A stretch of 6,321 nt of DNA, taken from NCBI GenBank assembly GCA_018903185.1, contig JAHIQV010000430.1:1-6321 (forward strand), written 5' to 3'. The DNA comes from Gammaproteobacteria bacterium. Lineage in GTDB: Bacteria > Pseudomonadota > Gammaproteobacteria > Burkholderiales > Burkholderiaceae_C. The translations under genes were made by a program, and so were the position numbers. This document shows, in pieces, positions 1 through 5,440 of the stretch. The notes under the pieces are model-generated. The model made no database searches. It was not told the DNA's origin and saw only the letters and a list, made by a program, of their open reading frames with translations. The stretch's first letter is position 1. The number at the start of each line of letters is the position of its first letter.

Positions 1-2
1 AC

Positions 3-407
3 CCGACCTACACCATCAGCGATCTGGCGCGCGAGTTCGACCTGACAACGCGCGCCATCCGCTTCTACGAAGACATGGGCCTGCTGCAGCCGCAGCGCGA
101 AGGCCCGGGTGGGCGCAACCGGGTCTACAGCGCGCGCGACCGCACGCGCCTGAAGCTCACGCTGCGCGCCAAGCGCCTGGGCCTCTCGCTGACCGAGGCC
201 AAGGACATCATCCAGATGTACGACAGCCCGCGCGACACCGGTCCGCAGCTGCGCAAGTTCCTCGCCGTGCTGGCCGAACACAAGCGCCAGCTCGAAGAGC
301 AGATGGCCGACCTGGTGGCCAACCTCGACGAGGTGAAGGTGCACGAGAAAGAGGCGCGGGCGCTGCTGGCGAAGGTGGACAAGACGATCAAGGCCGACAA
401 GGTCTGA
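3..407 (+). CDS. liuR: MerR-family transcriptional regulator, LiuR-type (5' end outside window)
   Basis: This is the C-terminal 134 residues of a MerR-family DNA-binding regulator. The frame is open from the window edge and ends at TGA 405-407, and only the first few residues are missing. The visible part begins in the winged helix-turn-helix: YTISDLAREFDL, then the family hallmark TRAIRFYEDMGLL, then the wing segment GRNRVYSARDRTRLKL. A long charged helix follows (about QLRKFLAVLAEHKRQLEEQM), which fits the dimerising antiparallel coiled coil of MerR proteins. The visible part has no cysteine, so it is not a metal sensor of the CueR/ZntR kind. The sequence and the neighbouring isovaleryl-CoA dehydrogenase point to LiuR, the regulator of branched-chain amino acid catabolism in proteobacteria. 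The family is clear; the LiuR assignment is inferred from context and remembered similarity. Its likely operator is the palindrome at 1101-1124. Confidence 0.85.
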   Translation, partial: PTYTISDLAREFDLTTRAIRFYEDMGLLQPQREGPGGRNRVYSARDRTRLKLTLRAKRLGLSLTEAKDIIQMYDSPRDTGPQLRKFLAVLAEHKRQLEEQMADLVANLDEVKVHEKEARALLAKVDKTIKADKV

Positions 408-461
408 ACGGCGCGCTCTCATGGCTGCCGCACGGACAGCACCCGTTTTGCAGGAGTTCCC

Positions 462-827
462 ATGGCCATCATCGCCAGCATCGTCGTTGTTCTCGTCGCG
501 CTCCTGCACCTCTACTTTCTGGTGCTGGAAATGTTCCTGTGGGACAAGCCGGCCGGCCTGAAGGCCTTCGGTAACACGCCGGAGAAGGCCGCGGCCACCA
601 AGGTGCTCGCCGCCAACCAGGGGCTGTACAACGGCTTCCTGGCCGCGGGGCTGCTGTGGGGACTGCTGCTGGGTGCCGAGGGCTTTGGCGTGACGGTTTT
701 TTTCCTCGGTTGCGTGCTGGTGGCGGGCCTGTACGGCGCAGCCACTGCCAGCCGGAAGATCCTGTTTGTGCAGGCGTTGCCGGCGGCCATCGGACTGCTG
801 CTGGTGTTCCTGTCGCGTACCGTCTGA
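462..827 (+). CDS. DUF1304 family small integral membrane protein
   Basis: This 121-residue protein appears to have four transmembrane helices, at about residues 2-26, 53-72, 75-96 and 101-118. The family, DUF1304, has no established function. Features I recognise from it are H16, E23 and W27 in and after the first helix, the NQGLYNGF motif at residues 52-59, and the QALPAA motif at 104-109. The length is normal for the family. The ATG at 462 has a good AGGAG Shine-Dalgarno at 452-456 with five bases between. It lies 54 bases after the regulator on the same strand, so the two may be co-transcribed. No promoter is obvious in the gap, which instead holds a second, unused ATG at 421. A run of seven T at 697-703 lies inside the gene. 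Its position between the regulator and its likely targets hints at a link to acyl-CoA or amino acid metabolism, but nothing in the sequence shows what it does. Confidence 0.85.
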   Translation: MAIIASIVVVLVALLHLYFLVLEMFLWDKPAGLKAFGNTPEKAAATKVLAANQGLYNGFLAAGLLWGLLLGAEGFGVTVFFLGCVLVAGLYGAATASRKILFVQALPAAIGLLLVFLSRTV

Positions 828-839
828 GGTGTGGAGACG

Positions 840-1010
840 TCAGCCGCTGTCGCCTGGCGCAGGGTTTTCGACCCACACCACCTTGTCGTGCTTGGCCGAG
901 AGAATAACGCTGTCTATCTGGCCGGCCTTCTCCACGAACACCGGCCCGCGCTTGGTCTGGGCGCAAATGCTGCCGAACCGGTTCTTGGCTTTGGTGGGGG
1001 TGACGCGCAT
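840..1010 (-). CDS. Small Phd/YefM antitoxin-like protein, solitary
   Basis: On the minus strand an ATG at 1010-1008 opens a 56-codon frame ending at TGA (842-840). The product begins MRVTPTKAKNRFGSICAQTK, continues RGPVFVEKAGQIDSVILSAK, and ends HDKVVWVENPAPGDSG. The pattern V-x-x-T-x-AKNRFG, then GPVFVEKAG, then an ILS strand, is typical of the N-terminal DNA-binding and dimerisation half of Phd/YefM antitoxins. These are usually about 75-95 residues, so the C-terminal toxin-binding tail is short or absent. The start is supported by an AGGAG (minus strand, 1021-1017) six bases away, and by a sigma70-like promoter at 1095-1123. No toxin gene (RelE, ParE, Doc or VapC type) lies next to it: downstream it converges on the DUF1304 gene 12 bases away, and upstream lies the divergent thioesterase. 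It could be an orphan DNA-binding protein, perhaps autorepressing, or a remnant of a toxin-antitoxin pair. The family resemblance is by eye only. Confidence 0.68.
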   Translation of the reverse strand: MRVTPTKAKNRFGSICAQTKRGPVFVEKAGQIDSVILSAKHDKVVWVENPAPGDSG

Positions 1011-1016
1011 GGTGGG

Positions 1017-1021
1017 CTCCT
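1017..1021 (-). promoter_or_regulatory. Ribosome binding site of the antitoxin-like gene
   Basis: Reading the minus strand, AGGAG lies six bases before the ATG at 1010. This is among the best Shine-Dalgarno matches in the window, and it is the main reason to treat the 56-codon frame as a real gene. Confidence 0.65.
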
Positions 1022-1072
1022 GGGATGAATGGCCGTTTGGCTATTGAACTGGCCTTGCGGGTTCGTCCCGAC

Positions 1073-1102
1073 TTGCAGCGGCAGGCTTGTCTCGGTCATA
1101 AT
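1073..1102 (+). promoter_or_regulatory. Candidate sigma70 promoter for the thioesterase/liuA operon
   Basis: The -10 candidate CATAAT (1097-1102) matches TATAAT at five of six positions. Eighteen bases upstream is TTGCAG (1073-1078), a weak -35 match (three of six). Transcription would start near 1108-1110, inside the palindrome at 1101-1124, so a protein bound there would block initiation. The untranslated leader would be about 28 bases, enough to carry the AAGGTG ribosome binding site at 1126-1131. The spacing is plausible, but no start site is proven. Confidence 0.5.
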
Positions 1103-1123
1103 TGACGTTTACGTAAACGTCAA
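1095..1123 (-). promoter_or_regulatory. Candidate sigma70 promoter for the antitoxin-like gene
   Basis: On the minus strand, TTGACG (1123-1118, five of six to the -35 consensus) is followed after exactly 17 bases by TATGAC (1100-1095, four of six to the -10 consensus). The -35 box and the whole spacer are made of the 24-bp palindrome, an arrangement like that of MerR-family operators, although the classical MerR spacer is 19-20 bp. The -10 box overlaps the -10 box of the opposite promoter (1097-1102), so the two probably compete. The transcript would start near 1088 and have a leader of about 78 bases before the ATG at 1010. Confidence 0.5.
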
Positions 1124-1124
1124 T
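1101..1124. promoter_or_regulatory. 24-bp perfect palindrome, candidate LiuR operator
   Basis: The left half ATTGACGTTTAC is the exact reverse complement of the right half GTAAACGTCAAT, and the symmetry stops at 1100/1125. The site is A/T-rich in a GC-rich background and lies between the two divergent start codons. As I remember them, published LiuR binding motifs in proteobacteria are palindromes of this ACGT-containing kind, so LiuR (encoded at the window start) is the first candidate to bind here. The adjacent Phd/YefM-like protein is a second candidate, since that family autorepresses through palindromes in its own promoter. Confidence 0.78.
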
Positions 1125-1125
1125 C

Positions 1126-1131
1126 AAGGTG
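1126..1131 (+). promoter_or_regulatory. Ribosome binding site that fixes the TTG start of the thioesterase
   Basis: AAGGTG lies five bases before TTG 1137 and directly follows the palindrome. No comparable site precedes the upstream in-frame ATG at 1029. Confidence 0.6.
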
Positions 1132-1136
1132 CGAAC

Positions 1137-1598
1137 TTGAACCTCCAGACCTTCGAACCCCGCGACACGGATTTCGCCGCCCGCGTGCGCGCCAGCTTCG
1201 AGCGCCAGGCCGCCATGCGCACCCTGGGCGCCACGCTGGCCGCGGTGCGTCCCGGCCAGGTGGAAATCACCCTGCCGTGGACCGAGCCGCTGACGCAGCA
1301 GCACGGTTTCCTGCACGCCGGCATGGTGTCGACCGCGCTCGACTCGGCCTGCGGCTACGCCGGGTTTTCGCTGATGCCGGTGGAGGCTGCGGTGCTCACC
1401 ATCGAGTTCAAGATCAATCTGCTGGCCCCGGCCAAGGGCGAGTCCTTCCGCATGGTCGGCACCGTCATCAAGCCCGGGCGCACCGTCACGGTGTGCGAGG
1501 GCCATGCCTACGCCATCGAAGGCGGGCGCGAAAAACTCATCGCCACCATGGGCTGCACGCTGATGGCCGTCGTCGGCCGCGACAACATCCAGGGCTGA
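1137..1598 (+). CDS. PaaI-type hotdog-fold acyl-CoA thioesterase
   Basis: From TTG 1137 the product is 153 residues, the normal size for PaaI/YbgC-like single-hotdog thioesterases that hydrolyse acyl-CoA or aryl-CoA to free acid and CoA. The core is visible: H56-G57 with H60 and G62 in [11 protein letters not shown] lead into the central helix with D69 ([10 protein letters not shown]), the usual site of the catalytic acid. The strands [11 protein letters not shown] and [17 protein letters not shown] follow. I prefer TTG 1137 to the in-frame ATG 1029. TTG has the AAGGTG site, and the longer version would translate through the palindrome and promoter and add 36 residues with no family resemblance. 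It is the first gene of the catabolic operon, 32 bases before liuA. The substrate is unknown; recycling CoA from accumulating branched-chain acyl-CoAs is a reasonable guess from context. Confidence 0.85.
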   Translation: MNLQTFEPRDTDFAARVRASFERQAAMRTLGATLAAVRPGQVEITLPWTEPLTQQHGFLHAGMVSTALDSACGYAGFSLMPVEAAVLTIEFKINLLAPAKGESFRMVGTVIKPGRTVTVCEGHAYAIEGGREKLIATMGCTLMAVVGRDNIQG

Positions 1599-1630
1599 AC
1601 CCCACTTTTTTTCTTTTCAGGAGACACCCC

Positions 1631-2812
1631 ATGAACAACCTGCCCGGCCTCAACTTCCAGCTCGGTGAAGACATCGACGCGCTGCGCGACGCGGTGCGCG
1701 AATTTGCGCAGGCCGAGATCGCGCCCCGCGCCGCCGAAATCGACAAGAGCGACCAGTTCCCCATGGACTGCTGGCGCAAGATGGGCGATCTGGGCGTGCT
1801 GGGCATCACCGTGCCCGAGCAGTACGGTGGCGCCAACATGGGCTACCTGGCGCACATGGTGGCCATGGAAGAGATCAGCCGCGCCAGCGCCTCGGTGGGT
1901 CTCTCCTATGGCGCGCACAGCAACCTGTGCGTGAACCAGATCAACCGCAACGGCACACCGGAGCAGAAGGCGAAATACCTGCCCAAGCTGATCAGCGGCG
2001 AACACGTGGGCGCGCTCGCCATGAGCGAACCCGGTGCCGGCTCCGACGTGATCAGCATGAAGCTCAAGGCCGAAGACAAGGGCGGCTACTACCTGCTCAA
2101 CGGCAACAAGATGTGGATCACCAACGGCCCCGACGCCGACACCCTGGTGGTCTATGCCAAGAGCGAGCCCGAGATGGGCGCGCGCGGCGTCACCGCCTTC
2201 CTGATCGAAAAAGGCATGCCCGGATTCAGCATCGCGCAGAAGCTCGACAAGCTGGGCATGCGCGGCAGCCACACGGGCGAACTGGTGTTCCAGAACGTCG
2301 AGGTGCCGGCGGAGAACATCCTGGGTGGCCTGAACATGGGCGCCAAAGTGCTGATGAGCGGGCTGGACTACGAGCGCGCCGTGCTCACCGGCGGTCCGCT
2401 GGGCATCATGCAGTCGGTCATGGACAACGTGATTCCCTACATCCACGACCGCAAGCAGTTCGGCCAGAGCATCGGCGAGTTCCAGCTGATCCAGGGCAAG
2501 GTGGCCGACATGTACACCGTGCTGCAGGCCGCGCGCAGCTTCGCCTACACCGTGGCCAAGAACCTGGACCTGCTGGGCACCGACCACGTGCGCCAGGTGC
2601 GCAAGGACTGCGCCTCGGTCATCCTCTGGACCGCCGAGAAGGCCACCTGGATGGCGGGCGAGGGCGTGCAGATCTACGGCGGCAACGGCTACATCAACGA
2701 GTACCCGCTGGGCCGCCTCTGGCGCGACGCCAAGCTGTACGAGATCGGCGCCGGCACGAGCGAAATCCGCCGCATGCTGATCGGCCGCGAGCTGTTTGCC
2801 GAGACCTGCTGA
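1631..2812 (+). CDS. liuA: Isovaleryl-CoA dehydrogenase
   Basis: This 393-residue flavoenzyme oxidises isovaleryl-CoA to 3-methylcrotonyl-CoA in leucine degradation and passes electrons to ETF. The acyl-CoA dehydrogenase signatures are present: [10 protein letters not shown] at 130-139, [10 protein letters not shown] around 164-173, and QIYGGNGY at 347-354. Two details mark it as isovaleryl-CoA dehydrogenase rather than a short- or medium-chain enzyme. The catalytic glutamate is in [14 protein letters not shown] (E248, equivalent to human E254), and the usual C-terminal position holds alanine (A374 in [12 protein letters not shown]), where other family members have the glutamate of YEGT. The ATG at 1631 has an AGGAGA at 1619-1624 with six bases between, behind a T-rich stretch. 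The frame stays open upstream into the thioesterase gene, but that part is only an overlapping open frame. Length and motifs are complete, with no damage seen. Confidence 0.95.
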   Translation: MNNLPGLNFQLGEDIDALRDAVREFAQAEIAPRAAEIDKSDQFPMDCWRKMGDLGVLGITVPEQYGGANMGYLAHMVAMEEISRASASVGLSYGAHSNLCVNQINRNGTPEQKAKYLPKLISGEHVGALAMSEPGAGSDVISMKLKAEDKGGYYLLNGNKMWITNGPDADTLVVYAKSEPEMGARGVTAFLIEKGMPGFSIAQKLDKLGMRGSHTGELVFQNVEVPAENILGGLNMGAKVLMSGLDYERAVLTGGPLGIMQSVMDNVIPYIHDRKQFGQSIGEFQLIQGKVADMYTVLQAARSFAYTVAKNLDLLGTDHVRQVRKDCASVILWTAEKATWMAGEGVQIYGGNGYINEYPLGRLWRDAKLYEIGAGTSEIRRMLIGRELFAETC

Positions 2813-2816
2813 AACA

Positions 2817-2830
2817 CCGATGGACATCGG
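2817..2830. repeat. Short inverted repeat after liuA
   Basis: CCGATG (2817-2822) and CATCGG (2825-2830) are perfect inverted copies around a GA centre, five bases after the liuA stop. As RNA this could fold as a five-base-pair stem with a four-base loop. No T run follows, so it is not a standard terminator. It may be a weak processing or pausing site in the 73-base gap before can, or chance. Confidence 0.25.
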
Positions 2831-2885
2831 GGTGAACCGGCCTTGCCCGACAATGGCCAGACTGTTCAACCACATCTGACTTTCC

Positions 2886-3554
2886 ATGAGCTCATCGCTG
2901 CAAGACCTGTTTGATCACAACCGCGAATGGGCTGCGGCCATGGTTCGCGAGAAGCCCACCTTCTTCACCGACCTGCTGGCCCAGCAGAGCCCGCAATACA
3001 TGTGGATCGGCTGTTCCGACAGCCGCGTCCCGGCCAACCAGATCACCGGTCTGGCGCCCGGCGAGGTGTTCGTGCACCGCAACGTGGCCAACGTGGTGGT
3101 GCCGACCGACCTGAACTGCCTGTCCACGATCCAGTTCGCGGTGGACCAGCTGCAGGTGAAACACCTGATGGTGGTGGGCCACTACGGCTGTGGTGGTGTG
3201 AAGGCCGCGCTGAACGACACCCGCGTGGGTTTGGCCGACAACTGGCTGCGCCACATCAAGGACGTGCGCGACCGCCACGCCGCGCTCATCGCGGCCACGC
3301 CCGAGGACTTCCAGGTCGAGGTCCTGTGCGAACTCAACGCCATCGAACAGGTGATGAACGTGGCCCAGACCACGGTGGTGCAGGACGCCTGGGCGCGCGG
3401 CCAGTCGCTCACACTGCACGCCTGGGTCTACGCCCTGAGCGACGGCCTGTTGCGCGACATGCTGATGACGGTGGACGGCGCCAGCGGGCTCGAATCCATC
3501 TACCAGGCGGCCCTGGCGGGTGTGGCGGCCAAGCGCCGGAACACGGCGGCCTAG
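2886..3554 (+). CDS. can: Beta-class carbonic anhydrase (Can/CynT2 type)
   Basis: This 222-residue cytoplasmic zinc enzyme interconverts CO2 and bicarbonate. The beta-class zinc ligands and active-site dyad are all present: C43, D45 and R47 in IGCSDSRVP, and H99 with C102 in GHYGCGG. W40, R65 and Y182 match the residues that form the non-catalytic bicarbonate site in the E. coli/Haemophilus subgroup (W39, R64, Y181), so allosteric control by bicarbonate is likely. Length and remembered sequence match E. coli Can (220 residues) almost end to end, which supports ATG 2886. An in-frame stop at 2877-2879 rules out a longer form. No clear Shine-Dalgarno precedes the start, unlike the neighbours. 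It sits in a leucine operon, where bicarbonate is needed by methylcrotonyl-CoA carboxylase. It ends 31 bases before aceK. Confidence 0.95.
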   Translation: MSSSLQDLFDHNREWAAAMVREKPTFFTDLLAQQSPQYMWIGCSDSRVPANQITGLAPGEVFVHRNVANVVVPTDLNCLSTIQFAVDQLQVKHLMVVGHYGCGGVKAALNDTRVGLADNWLRHIKDVRDRHAALIAATPEDFQVEVLCELNAIEQVMNVAQTTVVQDAWARGQSLTLHAWVYALSDGLLRDMLMTVDGASGLESIYQAALAGVAAKRRNTAA

Positions 3555-3575
3555 AGAGGCCGAGACAGCCGCCCC

Positions 3576-3579
3576 AAGG
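3576..3579 (+). promoter_or_regulatory. Ribosome binding site that fixes the aceK start
   Basis: AAGG lies six bases before ATG 3586. It supports this start over the in-frame ATG at 3520, which lies inside can. Confidence 0.45.
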
Positions 3580-3585
3580 CCCTGC

Positions 3586-5421
3586 ATGTTTCCCCAGCGA
3601 CTCGACTCCACCGTGGCCTACGCCATCGCCAAGGCGATGATGGACGGATTCAACCGCCACTACCGGCTGTTCCGCACCGAGTCGGCGCGCGCCAAACACC
3701 GCTTCGAGACGCGCGACTGGCGCGGCCAGCAGCGCGCACAGCGCGAGCGCATCGAGTTCTACGACCTGCGCGTCAACGAATGCGTGATGCGCCTGCACAA
3801 GGAGTTCAAGGCCGAGCAGCAACCCATGGACGTGTGGGAGCAGGTCAAGCTGCATTACATCGGCCTGCTGGTGAACCACCACCAGCCCGAGCTGGCCGAG
3901 ACCTTCTTCAACTCGGTCTGCACCAAGATTCTGCAGCGGGCCTATTTCCAGAACGACTTCATCTTCGTGCGCCCGGCGGTCTCCACCGAGTACATCGAAA
4001 ACGAGGAGCCGCGGGCCCTGCCCACCTACCGCTGCCATTACCCGACCGCAGACAACATGGAGGCCGAGGTGCTGCGCATGATCGCGGACTTCGACCTGCG
4101 CGTGCCCTTCGAAGACCTCGCGCGCGACGCCCATCTGGTGCTCGAAGCCATGAAGCCGCACTTCGACCACGTGAAGCTGCGCGCCAACTTCCAGTTCCAG
4201 GTGCTCTCGGGCCTGTTCTTCCGCAACAAGGGCGCCTACGTGGTCGGCAAGATCATCAACGGCTTCCAGGAAGTGCCGTTCGCGCTGCCCATCCTGCACA
4301 ACGAGCAGGGCCAGCTGGTGATCGACGCGGCGCTGTTCGGTGAAGACGACCTGCTGATCCTCTTCAGCTTTGCGCGCGCCTACTTCATGGTGGACATGGA
4401 GATTCCCAGCGCCTATGTGCAGTTCCTGCGCAGCATGATGCCGCGCAAGCCGCGCGCCGAGTTCTACAACGCGCTCGGTCTGGCCAAGCAGGGCAAGACG
4501 CTGTTCTACCGCGACTTCCTCTTCCACATGCGGCATTCCACCGACAAGTTCCGCATCGCGCCCGGCATCAAGGGCATGGTGATGCTGGTGTTCGACCTGC
4601 CGAGCTTTCCGTTTGTGTTCAAGGTCATCAAGGACTTCTACCCGCCGCAGAAAGACACCACGCGGGAGCAGATCCGTGGCAAGTACCTGCTGGTCAAGCA
4701 GCACGACCGCGTGGGCCGCATGGCCGACACGCTGGAGTTTTCCGAAGTGGGTTTCCCGCGCGAGCGGTTCACCGACGAGCTGATCGCCGAGATCCAGAAA
4801 TTCGCGCCGAGCCAGCTGGAGATCAGCGACCGCAACGGGGACGGGGACATCGAGGTCATCCTCAAGCATTGCTACATCGAGCGGCGCATGATCCCGCTCA
4901 ACATCTATCTGCAGGAGGCGTTTGATGCACTGCGGGGCGAGGGGGCGGACGACCTGTCGCTCAAGCGCGCGCGCCAGCAGCTCACCCGCGCCGTGGTCGA
5001 GTACGGCAACGCCATCAAGGACCTGGTGGCCGCCAACATCTTTCCGGGCGACATGCTGTGGAAGAACTTCGGCATCACGCGCCACGGCAAGGTCGTGTTC
5101 TACGACTACGACGAGATCGAGTACATCACCGACTGCAACTTCCGCCGTGTTCCCGCGCCGCGCAACGAAGAAGACGAGATGTCGGGCGAGGTCTGGTATC
5201 CGGTGGGTCGCCACGACGTGTTCCCCGAGACCTTCGGCCCCTTCCTGCTCGGCAACCCGATGGTGCGCGAGGAGTTCATGAAGCACCACGCGGACCTGCT
5301 CGACGCCGCCTTCTGGCAGGCTCACAAAGAGCGCATCGCCGCGGGCCATGTGTTTGACGTTTTTCCCTACGAGCGCGACCGGCGCTTCCATGTCCAGGCG
5401 GACAAAGAACTTTTAGCTTGA
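3586..5421 (+). CDS. aceK: Isocitrate dehydrogenase kinase/phosphatase
   Basis: AceK phosphorylates and dephosphorylates isocitrate dehydrogenase on one active site. It thereby sets the flow of isocitrate into the glyoxylate bypass. From ATG 3586 the protein has 611 residues (E. coli: 578). The N-terminal regulatory domain spans roughly residues 1-315. The kinase-like domain follows, with the ATP-binding loop APGIKGMVM at 325-333, the VFKVIKD lysine at K346 (E. coli K336), and [15 protein letters not shown]. The catalytic stretch is [18 protein letters not shown] from 486, with D489, N494 and D507 matching E. coli D457, N462 and D475. A modest insertion relative to E. coli lies around the segment [16 protein letters not shown]. 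The in-frame ATG 3520 would add 22 residues overlapping can and has no ribosome binding site I can see. In enterobacteria aceK follows aceBA; here it lies between can and a thiolase gene in a leucine cluster. Confidence 0.95.
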   Translation: MFPQRLDSTVAYAIAKAMMDGFNRHYRLFRTESARAKHRFETRDWRGQQRAQRERIEFYDLRVNECVMRLHKEFKAEQQPMDVWEQVKLHYIGLLVNHHQPELAETFFNSVCTKILQRAYFQNDFIFVRPAVSTEYIENEEPRALPTYRCHYPTADNMEAEVLRMIADFDLRVPFEDLARDAHLVLEAMKPHFDHVKLRANFQFQVLSGLFFRNKGAYVVGKIINGFQEVPFALPILHNEQGQLVIDAALFGEDDLLILFSFARAYFMVDMEIPSAYVQFLRSMMPRKPRAEFYNALGLAKQGKTLFYRDFLFHMRHSTDKFRIAPGIKGMVMLVFDLPSFPFVFKVIKDFYPPQKDTTREQIRGKYLLVKQHDRVGRMADTLEFSEVGFPRERFTDELIAEIQKFAPSQLEISDRNGDGDIEVILKHCYIERRMIPLNIYLQEAFDALRGEGADDLSLKRARQQLTRAVVEYGNAIKDLVAANIFPGDMLWKNFGITRHGKVVFYDYDEIEYITDCNFRRVPAPRNEEDEMSGEVWYPVGRHDVFPETFGPFLLGNPMVREEFMKHHADLLDAAFWQAHKERIAAGHVFDVFPYERDRRFHVQADKELLA

Positions 5422-5440
5422 ACTTTCACAGGAGATTTCC

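Noticed and set aside
831..1047. Plus-strand open frames across the gap before the palindrome
   Set aside because: They have no ribosome binding site and no recognisable similarity, and they lie opposite the better-supported minus-strand gene.
1058..1070. Inverted repeat CGGG-TTCGT-CCCG
   Set aside because: A four-base-pair stem of G and C is expected by chance in this composition, and no T run or conserved element accompanies it.
1102..1130. Plus-strand promoter using TTGACG of the palindrome as -35
   Set aside because: Seventeen bases on is CAAGGT, a poor -10 that overlaps the ribosome binding site. Transcription would start about at the TTG codon.
1592..1617. Rho-independent terminator after the thioesterase
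   Set aside because: The stem before the T run is only three base pairs (GGG/CCC), too weak to terminate, and the operon appears to continue.
1277..1630. Upstream in-frame extension of liuA
   Set aside because: It overlaps the thioesterase gene in another frame, encodes an arginine/histidine-rich stretch, and lacks similarity to the family. The ATG at 1631 has a strong AGGAGA.
2849..2854. GACAAT as a -10 box for a can promoter
   Set aside because: No acceptable -35 lies 16-19 bases upstream, and the nearest good one (TGGACA at 2821-2826) is 22 bases away.
1508..2887. 459-codon open frame on the minus strand opposite liuA
   Set aside because: Same cause: stop codons are rare opposite high-GC genes. 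The product resembles nothing and lies exactly over a well-conserved dehydrogenase.
3520..3585. Longer aceK start at ATG 3520
   Set aside because: It would overlap the end of can, and the extra 22 residues do not resemble AceK. ATG 3586 has an AAGG site and aligns with the E. coli N-terminal region.
3409..5391. 660-codon open frame on the minus strand opposite can and aceK
   Set aside because: It mirrors the plus-strand codon pattern of a GC-rich gene, its composition is rich in V/H/L/A/E runs, and the plus strand encodes complete, clearly recognisable can and aceK.
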